Of a DNA stretch of 64,000 nt, positions 61,101 through 64,000 are shown piece by piece. Both the position numbers and the translations under genes were made by a program. A model generated the notes under the pieces. It was not told the DNA's origin. It ran no database searches and saw only the letters and a list, made by a program, of their open reading frames with translations. Position 1 is the stretch's first letter. Each line of letters begins with the position of its first letter. The stretch is taken from the NCBI GenBank assembly GCA_002633005.1, contig NMRA01000201.1, positions 1-64,000 on the forward strand, in the 5' to 3' direction. This DNA is from Phoronis australis. Lineage: Eukaryota > Phoronida > Phoronidae.

Positions 61101-61996
61101 TCTCTGCTTTGCATTTCCCTGTAGGGACCACAGACAAAACTCCACCACCTTTGCCCATTTATAGTCAAATGCATCAAGCCACAGACTGGTTATTTACCTT
61201 TCTATGTATGGAATGTAGGCAGAGCTTTGTCTGTCGATCCCTTCGTCAGTATAAACTTTCTTCTCTGAACTTTGCTTGAGATGACTTTAGTTGCACTTGT
61301 CTGTGACTGACTGTCAGAGAACAAAGATTTATACTGTTAAATCTATACACTCGTCAGCCATTGTGCAAACCATGGTTCTTATGTTTTTGTTTTAGGTTAT
61401 TTCCTGTTATGTCCGCGTTCTTGTGAAAGCATTTGATGACTGTGTATTTGGCTACAATTGGCAGAAGCCAGTGTTTTGTTCAACAATTTTTGCGAAAAAT
61501 ATAGTCACCCACTTTTCAGAAATTTGGCTTTTGTCTTTAGAAATGAGCCACTTAAAAGTATTTTCAAATAAATTTGAACAATTGAATTGATGAATCACTT
61601 ACTGCTATTGTCAAAAACAAAATGTCAAACCTTTGTTTTGTGTTGTACTTCTGTTCCATGCAGTTGAGAATTTTTTTTAACGATGCACTAAAAATCCTGA
61701 GTTACTTTCTTTTTCTCAATCCTAAACTATCAATGAAGTATTATCAATAATCGTGGTGTGCACGGTGACCTCTGCTTGACCTCTGCTCTTGTCCTACTAA
61801 CATATTGCGGACTTGCCTCCCCTGTGTGTTTAAATTAACAGCATGGTGTTTTGCATGGCAGATGGTATCACGAGAATCTGAGTCGGGAAGATGGAGAAGA
61901 CATGCTCAGTAGGATACCGCGTAACGGTGCTTTTCTGATTCGTCGCCGGGTGGATGAGAGATATTCAAATGCCAAAGAGTATGCCATCTCGTTCAG
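21913..61996 (+). CDS. PLCG1: Phospholipase C gamma (PLCG), exons 1-17 plus two alternative exons; 3' part off window
   Basis: Receptor- and kinase-coupled enzyme that cleaves PtdIns(4,5)P2 to diacylglycerol and IP3 at the plasma membrane. Seen: exons 1-17 join in one frame (659 codons plus two bases), then either of two exons continues it. Domain order: PH (about 20-150), EF-hand-like helices (about 150-290), catalytic X box (about 300-450), N-half of split PH (about 469-520) with an acidic insert, N-terminal SH2 (548-650, Arg578 in FLVRES), start of the C-terminal SH2 (from 661). Catalytic His319 (SSHNTY) and His364 (WHGYTLTTK), and calcium ligands Asn320, Glu349, Asp351 and Glu398, are all present. 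The SH2 pair inserted after the X box identifies PLC-gamma rather than other PLC classes. C-terminal SH2 remainder, SH3, Y box and C2 lie beyond 64000. Invertebrates usually have one gamma gene, so the symbol is PLCG1-like. Confidence 0.96.
22675..23607. mobile_element. Terminal-inverted-repeat transposon, CAGTGGCGGATCTAGG ends
   Basis: Left end CAGTGGCGGATCTAGGATAT with GGGGGGCCC; right end GGGCCCACCCCCCTAAATCC then GCCTATG is its imperfect inverse. CCCTA lies just outside both ends (imperfect target duplication). 933 bp, no transposase. Internal 12-C run at 23462-23473. A truncated relative is at 7038-7300. hAT-like is an inference. Confidence 0.65.
22915..22985 (-). ncRNA. tRNA-like sequence (SINE head or tRNA pseudogene)
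   Basis: The minus strand reads GTGGAGCAGTGGTAAAGC (A-box-like, D-arm style), then GTGAGTTCGAGTCTGTGG (B-box-like, T-arm style), about 60 nt overall. The acceptor and anticodon stems are not convincing, so a functional tRNA is unlikely. Lies inside the 22675-23607 element. Confidence 0.4.
26332..26377. repeat. (AAT)n microsatellite
   Basis: TAATAATAATGATAATAATAAT-type run, about 45 bp, PLCG intron 1. Confidence 0.95.
26925..27290 (+). repeat. Dispersed repeat family 1, copy 1
   Basis: Shares in order ATAAATTTCCAAATGTAATGA, GTCTATGTCACTACGAGAAT, CTAGTCAGACGCCTGT, GATTAAATC and AGCCCAATACATCTAAA with 30105-30500, and most of these with 40310-40635. Unknown family. Confidence 0.65.
27879..29991. 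mobile_element. 2.1-kb TIR element, ends TTGGGCAATTCC, with subterminal CGTCCGTCAC motifs
   Basis: TTGGGCAATTCC at 27879-27890 and its exact inverse at 29980-29991. Motifs of the type GTACGTCCGTCAC or GTACATCCGTCAC cluster near both ends (about 28165-28200, 29607-29622, 29800-29817, 29963-29976), as expected for subterminal transposase-binding repeats. A coding remnant lies inside (28534-28764). No obvious target duplication. Confidence 0.6.
28534..28764 (+). pseudogene. Coding-like fragment inside the TTGGGCAATTCC element
   Basis: Open frame without ATG, ending LFKASP-stop. It includes [20 protein letters not shown], then [20 protein letters not shown] and [10 protein letters not shown]. 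Charged helical composition and a CxCxxC end look protein-like. An AG (TTCTGCTGAG) precedes the conserved-looking part, so it could be a transposon exon. Family unrecognised. Confidence 0.4.
30105..30500 (+). repeat. Dispersed repeat family 1, copy 2
   Basis: ATAAATTGCCAAATGTAATGA, GTCTACGTCACCACCAGAAT, CTAATCAGACCCCTGT and TAGCCCAATACATCTAAAGT, same order and strand as copy 1. Confidence 0.65.
32556..33085. repeat. Diverged direct repeats, PLCG intron 1
   Basis: 32556-32635 and 33006-33082 share ACAAAC...CTATGACAAAGTAA and GATTTGGAAAAATTTCATTTCACC-like stretches; related fragments lie between and after. Non-coding. Confidence 0.5.
34050..34950 (-). pseudogene. Decayed LINE (non-LTR retrotransposon) reverse-transcriptase region
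   Basis: The minus-strand frame 34946-34596 reads [19 protein letters not shown], then [16 protein letters not shown] and [12 protein letters not shown], typical of non-LTR RT (YRGIAL, GKIF, QxGFRKG, TVDN). The catalytic YADD part is missing or frameshifted. Farther along (34100-34210, minus), [13 protein letters not shown] and [16 protein letters not shown] fit the LINE C-terminal region. Multiple stops; dead copy. Confidence 0.8.
34994..35155. mobile_element. Short MITE, degenerate GTGGATCCAG ends
   Basis: AGGGGTGGATCCAGAATTTT at the left and CCTTGAATCTGCCACTGTTC at the right are imperfect inverses. It resembles the ends of the CAGTGGCGGATC family. Confidence 0.5.
35963..36500 (+). repeat. 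Dispersed repeat family 2, copy 1
   Basis: Starts like TTTGTAGGATCTTAGAAAAATG, then AACATCATATTTCAGAAATG, TGTGCTTTGTGCACTATTCTC, AAAAACATGGTCACATGACC. Shared with 51235-51700 and 56815-57265. Confidence 0.65.
39198..39608. mobile_element. MITE with GTCCACACAC ends
   Basis: GTCCACACACACTTACGCTA (left) pairs imperfectly with the inverse of TAGACAGTGTGTGGAC (right); inner arms with CTAGAACAAGTTACTCC-like sequence also pair. About 410 bp. Confidence 0.5.
40310..40635 (+). repeat. Dispersed repeat family 1, copy 3
   Basis: ATAAATTGCCAAAATGCGATG, GTCTACATGATGGCAAGAAT, TTCAGACGCCTATT and ATTAAATCGTGTTGTCTTG. Lies just upstream of PLCG exon 2. Confidence 0.6.
40853..41002 (+). CDS. PLCG1: PLCG exon 2 (residues 68-118)
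   Basis: [20 protein letters not shown] then [20 protein letters not shown]-domain strands, matching vertebrate IREIKEIRPGK and [16 protein letters not shown]. Acceptor TTTACAG, donor GTAG|GTCAGT. Confidence 0.96.
41003..41887 (+). other. PLCG intron 2, nothing seen
   Basis: About 0.9 kb intron without recognisable feature. Confidence 0.5.
41888..41981 (+). CDS. PLCG1: PLCG exon 3 (residues 118-149)
   Basis: [20 protein letters not shown] then [13 protein letters not shown]-terminal PH helix and linker into the EF-hand region. Phases 1 and 2 fit neighbours. Confidence 0.93.
43162..43675. mobile_element. MITE in PLCG intron 3, ends like CCTTTCATACTAAC
   Basis: ACCATTTCATACTGACTTAA at the left and GTTAGTATGAAAGGGCC at the right are imperfect inverses. 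Internal GTTAACCGTTCATAC-type motifs recur (43490-43520, 43595-43620). Confidence 0.55.
43775..43870 (+). repeat. Dispersed repeat family 2, truncated copy
   Basis: TTCATGTACGACCCTAGAAA then GGAATATCATATCTGAGAAA, matching the left end of the family only. Confidence 0.55.
45636..45812. mobile_element. Element with perfect 41-bp inverted repeat, PLCG intron 3
   Basis: 45636-45676 and 45772-45812 are exact inverted copies (begins AAGAATCAATAAATCTATTA, ends GGTACGTGGAA). The 95-bp spacer carries, on the minus strand, a hammerhead-ribozyme-like core. Perfect arms suggest recent origin or structural constraint. Confidence 0.8.
45677..45720 (-). ncRNA. Decayed minimal hammerhead ribozyme-like motif
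   Basis: The minus strand reads TGGC-CTGATGA-A-GTCC-TGAGGA-GGAC-GCAAC-GTA-GCCA. That gives stem I TGGC/GCCA, core CUGAUGA, stem II GUCC/GGAC, then GCAAC where the family has GAAAC, then GUA as cleavage triplet. The one core change (A to C) should abolish cleavage. Minimal hammerheads with tiny stem III are known from Penelope-like retroelements and retrozymes. Confidence 0.5.
46543..46590 (+). CDS. PLCG1: PLCG exon 4, 48 bp (residues 149-165)
   Basis: [15 protein letters not shown], matching vertebrate WLRKQFYSVDRN, start of the EF-hand region. Small exon, acceptor CTTTTAG, donor AACAC|GTACGT. Confidence 0.92.
47292..47373 (+). CDS. PLCG1: PLCG exon 5 (residues 165-192)
   Basis: [20 protein letters not shown] then KLRESYQ, equal to vertebrate ISAKDLKNMLSQVNYRVPN. 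EF-hand-like segment; phase 0 exit. Confidence 0.94.
48502..48579 (+). CDS. PLCG1: PLCG exon 6 (residues 193-218)
   Basis: [20 protein letters not shown] then LVYVPQ, an EF-hand helix (vertebrate GDITYGQFAQLYRSLMY). Phase 0 both ends. Confidence 0.92.
49236..49427 (+). CDS. PLCG1: PLCG exon 7 (residues 219-282)
   Basis: Contains [20 protein letters not shown] and [12 protein letters not shown], aligned with vertebrate LPEFQQFLLDYQGE and FMLSFLRDPLR. Second EF-hand lobe; phase 0 both ends. Confidence 0.94.
50178..50293 (+). CDS. PLCG1: PLCG exon 8, start of X box with first catalytic His (residues 283-321)
   Basis: [15 protein letters not shown] then [22 protein letters not shown] holds catalytic His319 and calcium ligand Asn320. 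Donor CAC|GTATGT. A 12-bp repeat array with donor-like sequence starts 37 bp downstream. Confidence 0.96.
50331..50438. repeat. Nine perfect 12-bp tandem repeats (TGTAAGACAGTC)
   Basis: Nine exact units. Each contains CTGT-AAG-ACAG, a self-complementary 4-bp hairpin, and GTAAGA, a good donor match. Located 37 bp after the exon 8 donor. The exon 8 frame stays open through it (Val-Cys-Lys-Thr repeats) to a stop at 50471. Confidence 0.97.
51078..51163 (+). CDS. PLCG1: PLCG exon 9 (residues 321-350)
   Basis: [20 protein letters not shown] then RMGCRCIE. Glu349 is a calcium ligand by position. Donor GAGC|GTGAGT. Confidence 0.96.
51235..51700 (+). repeat. Dispersed repeat family 2, copy in PLCG intron 9
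   Basis: CGGAACATCTTATCTCAGAA ATGGCTGAT, GAAACTTTCAGATACTGTC, AAAAAGACATGCTCACGTGA and TGCGGAGTTAGCATCTATAG. Begins about 70 bp past the exon 9 donor. Confidence 0.65.
52222..52342 (+). CDS. PLCG1: PLCG exon 10, second catalytic His (residues 350-390)
   Basis: [20 protein letters not shown] then [17 protein letters not shown]. Asp351 and His364 are catalytic-centre residues. Family Tyr before HG is Trp here. Acceptor GATAG, donor GA|GTAAGT. Confidence 0.96.
52845..53015. mobile_element. Imperfect foldback in PLCG intron 10
   Basis: ATTTCTGG...GGGAAG, TTTGTTA and CTCGAGACCA recur inverted around a centre near 52930 (GTGTGATTACAC). A related fragment lies near 53870-53960. Ends unresolved. 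Confidence 0.5.
53133..53218 (+). CDS. PLCG1: PLCG exon 11 (residues 390-419)
   Basis: [20 protein letters not shown] then AKAFKEIFG. Glu398 is a calcium ligand. Family SIEDHC reads SIENHC here. Confidence 0.96.
53219..54995 (+). other. PLCG introns 11 and 12
   Basis: Nothing firm. 54520-54560 has a CTGAGGATGATG...CATCAAAAC stretch with a hairpin, of a type often seen in retroelement tails. Confidence 0.4.
54094..54176 (+). CDS. PLCG1: PLCG exon 12 (residues 419-446)
   Basis: [20 protein letters not shown] then LKGKIILK, the X-box end (vertebrate LPSPNQLKRKILIKHKK). Confidence 0.95.
54996..55062 (+). CDS. PLCG1: PLCG exon 13 (residues 447-469)
   Basis: [20 protein letters not shown] then SA: end of X box and linker to the split PH domain. 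Donor GCGT|GTAAGT. Confidence 0.92.
55431..55585. mobile_element. Short MITE with GGATCCAGGGGG-type ends, PLCG intron 13
   Basis: AAGCGGATCCAGGGGGCGTC at the left; AATCCTGGATACACCCCTGT at the right is its imperfect inverse. T- and A-rich interior. Confidence 0.5.
55822..55895 (+). CDS. PLCG1: PLCG exon 14, split PH start (residues 469-493)
   Basis: [20 protein letters not shown] then PIDH, matching vertebrate [18 protein letters not shown]. Confidence 0.95.
56339..56464 (+). CDS. PLCG1: PLCG exon 15, split PH and acidic insert (residues 494-535)
   Basis: [20 protein letters not shown] then an acidic stretch ([19 protein letters not shown]), as in vertebrate YYSEETSSDQGNEDEEEP. Confidence 0.96.
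56815..57265 (+). repeat. Dispersed repeat family 2, copy in PLCG intron 15
   Basis: CAGAACATCATATCTCACAA, GAAACTTTCATATACCATGC, AAAAAGGCATGGTCACATTA and TACTGAGTTAATATCTGTAG, in the same order as other copies. Its 122-codon ORF is a chance one. Confidence 0.65.
57436..57605 (+). CDS. PLCG1: PLCG exon 16, N-terminal SH2 first half (residues 536-592)
   Basis: [20 protein letters not shown], then [20 protein letters not shown]. Arg578 in FLVR is the phosphotyrosine-binding Arg. Donor TTCAT|GTGAGT gives Met where vertebrates go straight to Trp-Arg. Confidence 0.96.
58269..58664. repeat. Six 66-bp tandem repeats, PLCG intron 16
   Basis: Units start at 58269, 58335, 58401, 58467, 58533 and 58599 (GTGACAATATGGTT...TTCTTTCACTA), almost identical. 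The rest of intron 16 (57606-60010) shows nothing further. Confidence 0.97.
60011..60214 (+). CDS. PLCG1: PLCG exon 17, N-terminal SH2 second half (residues 592-660)
   Basis: [20 protein letters not shown], then [18 protein letters not shown] and [13 protein letters not shown], completing the first SH2 and the inter-SH2 linker. Donor AAACC|GTGAGT leaves phase 2, which both following exons accept. Confidence 0.96.
60617..60860. repeat. Diverged ~100-bp tandem repeat upstream of exon A
   Basis: TTTCAGCAAGTTATAAGACT (about 60617), TTTCAGCAAGTGATGAGCCT (60721) and TTTTCAGCTAGTTATAAGCC (about 60818) head three units. Each unit start is a polypyrimidine-AG. Confidence 0.65.
60926..61048 (+). CDS. 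PLCG1: PLCG alternative exon A, C-terminal SH2 first half
   Basis: Encodes [20 protein letters not shown], then [20 protein letters not shown]. This is the N-terminal half (strand A to strand C) of the C-terminal SH2 domain, with the pocket Arg at residue 687 (FLLR). Acceptor TTTTAG, donor TTCAG|GTGATG; enters phase 2, leaves phase 2; 123 bp. It is diverged from exon B, with about 19 of 40 positions the same by eye. The BC loop that contacts phosphate is HTESDRL here. Inferred to be one of a mutually exclusive pair. Confidence 0.88.
61049..61861 (+). other. Intron between alternative exons A and B (813 bp)
   Basis: No element seen. It is long enough to be spliced, so steric exclusion does not explain exon choice. 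Confidence 0.5.
61862..61996 (+). CDS. PLCG1: PLCG alternative exon B, C-terminal SH2 first half (duplicate)
   Basis: Encodes [20 protein letters not shown], then [15 protein letters not shown] and AKEYAISF: the same half-domain as exon A, with the pocket Arg at the same residue number (687, FLIR). Acceptor ATGGCAG, donor TTCAG|GTAACA; same phases as A; 135 bp, four residues longer in the phosphate-contacting BC loop. WYH and RIPR are slightly closer to the vertebrate C-terminal SH2 than exon A. The second half of the domain is not in the window. Confidence 0.88.
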
Positions 61997-62218
61997 GTAA
62001 CAAAGAATACTTTTTTAAAGTTCTGCTAGAGTAATGGGACTTCATCGCAAAATGTCTTGTTTTTAAAAACTTATTGTCCATCAAATAGTGTGTCGCTTAC
62101 AAAGTCTGGCATTTTGGCAGCAAAATGTGTCTTGACTATTTTATAAACTTCAGAGAACATCGTAGTAAAGCTTGTTCCAAAATCCCATGATGTGTCTGTA
62201 GAACATTCATAAAAACTG

Positions 62219-62414
62219 GTAAAAAATTTTGTTTAATACTAAACCATTCCAGAGTCATCTAATGATGTAAAATTTTGTTTAATACTAAACCATTCCAGAG
62301 TCATCTAATGATGTAAAATTTTGTTTAATACTAAACCATTCCAGAGTCATCTAATGATGTAAAATTTTATTTAATACTAAACCATTCCAGAGTCATCTAA
62401 TGATGTAAAATTTT
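62219..62414. repeat. Four 46-bp tandem repeats plus a partial, downstream of exon B
   Basis: Units GTAAAATTTTGTTTAATACT...AGTCATCTAATGAT start near 62219, 62266, 62312 and 62358; a partial starts at 62404. Nearly identical. Confidence 0.95.
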
Positions 62415-62989
62415 AACTGTGTAATATCTAGTAAATGCTGGCCTTAACAGTATTCATAGCACCCTGGCTTCTTTTTAAGAAATTGAACATTTTTGTGGCA
62501 TGTTTTTTTAGCTTTTAAGCATTATTTTTCTTTGAACATTTTTTGTGTTTGTTTTTTCCATGCTGTTGTGAATTATTTATTTCAATAATATTGCTATGGC
62601 AATTGAAATTTTACTCTATGCTACTTTCTTTTTTGCCATTCTTTTATGGAACTTCATCAGTTAAATGTCCAAAAAACACGTTCTTGGAATTATTTTTGGA
62701 TGGGCTAGACTTCTTGAAGTTATTAGCACTGACCACAACTATAAAACAACAAAATCCATTGTTTAATACAAATTATGTGATTTATTGAAATGGCCATGGC
62801 CCAAAGTATAACATGTACAAGACAGAACATTGTCAGGTGTGTTACAAGCTGGATAATAAATTGTGACTCTTGAGAGCATGATGGACAAATTTTAGAAGTA
62901 GGATATCCGGAGTTCTCATGAGAGATTGAAATTTAGATGAAGTGGGAGAATGACAAAAACGATCACTTCAGTACTTAACCTGAAGGTCT

Positions 62990-63315
62990 TGGTACGCACT
63001 ACAAACTAACACAAGGTGGTATTCATCCTCTACAAATACTAGAACTTGTGTCAAATGAGCATGCCTTTTTAGCAAAATTTAGCATAAAAAGAATTTGAGG
63101 GTATATTGATAGCAAAGTGACAGCATCAACGGCATGATCAGATTTTATTGGAAATGTTCAAGATGAGATCTCAAAAACACTGTTACAGTTCTCTAAAATA
63201 TTACTTTGTTTTTGTTTTATACAACTTTAAATTTTGGTGAACCATTCCTGAGATATGGTGTTCCAAAGTTAGCTAAGTTTGGAAATTTGTCTCTAAGGTC
63301 TTACATGAACTGAAG
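62990..63315 (-). repeat. Dispersed repeat family 2, inverted copy
   Basis: The reverse strand shows TTCATGTAAGACCTTAGAGA, GGAACACCATATCTCAGGAA and AAAAAGGCATGCTCATTTGA. Confidence 0.6.
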
Positions 63316-64000
63316 GGACTGGATGTTTAAAAACTAGATTCTGTGAGATGCTGTAGTTAGGCTTTGGGTGTAGCTATGACTGGCTGTGTTGTTTATTACA
63401 ACTTTTTTTCAGCATGCTCTCCTTGCCAAAAGGCACCACAACTCTCATTTATCATCTTCAACTGATGTTCATGTTTCCAAAAATGCTTGAAATTACTATT
63501 AAGTCTTTGGAATGCACTAGTACACTTTTGAAAGATGTTTTATCACTCAATTTTGCCATTCGTCAAGTTCCAGGATTATGAGATTTTGTGAACATGGAAA
63601 ACTGCGATTAATATATTCTTTCCTTCATTTTCACCAGCTTGGAAGGTGGTGAATAGAAACTTTAACGTTTTATAAATTACTACAGCCTTGTATATTGATT
63701 GTTGTATTATCACATCATAGAAAGTGAACTTCAATATTATTCACTTGTCTGGCGTCCATTGTGTTACTGCACCACCATCTTCATTAAATTCTGTGTATTT
63801 GAAAATATTATGTTTCATGAGATCACCGAAAAAATTTGATCTGGGTGTGATGCTGTGTTGAAATAGCAAAATTTGGAATGAGTTTCAACAAAATTATGTT
63901 TAAATAAAGTTTTTAACCTGAGACACAGAGTATGTTAAATGTATGTTTTTATATGTTATTGAAGTAGTAAGAGTCTCTTGGGTGATAAAATATTGTGTCC

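Larger units (their letters stand above)
61997..64000 (+). other. PLCG intron after exon B, runs off window
   Basis: Contains the 46-bp repeats and an inverted family 2 copy. I looked for the second half of the C-terminal SH2 and for a third half-domain copy and found neither. Confidence 0.55.

Noticed and set aside
63408-63470. Possible next PLCG exon after a strong TTTTTTTCAG acceptor
   Set aside because: Translation does not resemble the C-terminal SH2 second half in the required phase.

Overview
The window is a piece of an animal nuclear genome, AT-rich, with long GT-AG introns and many inverted-repeat transposons. It holds two partial protein-coding genes arranged head to head. The protein sequences are clearly metazoan but not vertebrate-like in detail. 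A marine invertebrate fits best, but I cannot name a phylum from the sequence.

Positions 1-19045, minus strand: UBA2 (SAE2), the catalytic subunit of the SUMO E1 enzyme. Fifteen coding exons can be placed base by base. They join in one continuous frame of 567 codons plus one base, from the start Met to the acidic tail; the last exon or exons lie off the left edge. ATP-binding loop, catalytic Cys, zinc-ligand cysteines and the ubiquitin-like fold domain are all present. The introns contain a solo LTR with heat-shock-element-like motifs (intron 7), a TTAA-bounded foldback element with a Cys-rich ORF (intron 3), and three foldback elements plus a 73-base assembly gap (intron 1).

Positions 19046-21912: intergenic, about 2.9 kb between the two start codons, with one foldback MITE.

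Positions 21913-64000, plus strand: PLCG, phospholipase C gamma. Exon 1 is followed by an 18.7 kb intron full of transposon relics: a hAT-like element with a tRNA-like insert, a 2.1 kb TIR element with a coding remnant, a LINE relic, and copies of dispersed repeat families. Exons 2-17 encode the PH domain, EF-hand region, catalytic X box, the first half of the split PH domain and the N-terminal SH2 domain, in unbroken frame. The gene runs off the right edge before the Y box.

Main discovery candidate: after exon 17 there are two successive, diverged exons (60926-61048 and 61862-61996). Each encodes the same N-terminal half of the C-terminal SH2 domain, including the phosphotyrosine-binding Arg, and both have identical splice phases. 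They look like mutually exclusive alternatives that would swap the pocket used for autoinhibition and receptor binding of PLC-gamma. Other observations of interest are the heat-shock-like LTR, a decayed minimal hammerhead-ribozyme core inside a perfect 41-bp inverted repeat, a nine-fold array of donor-like 12-mers just past the exon 8 donor, and several undescribed repeat families.
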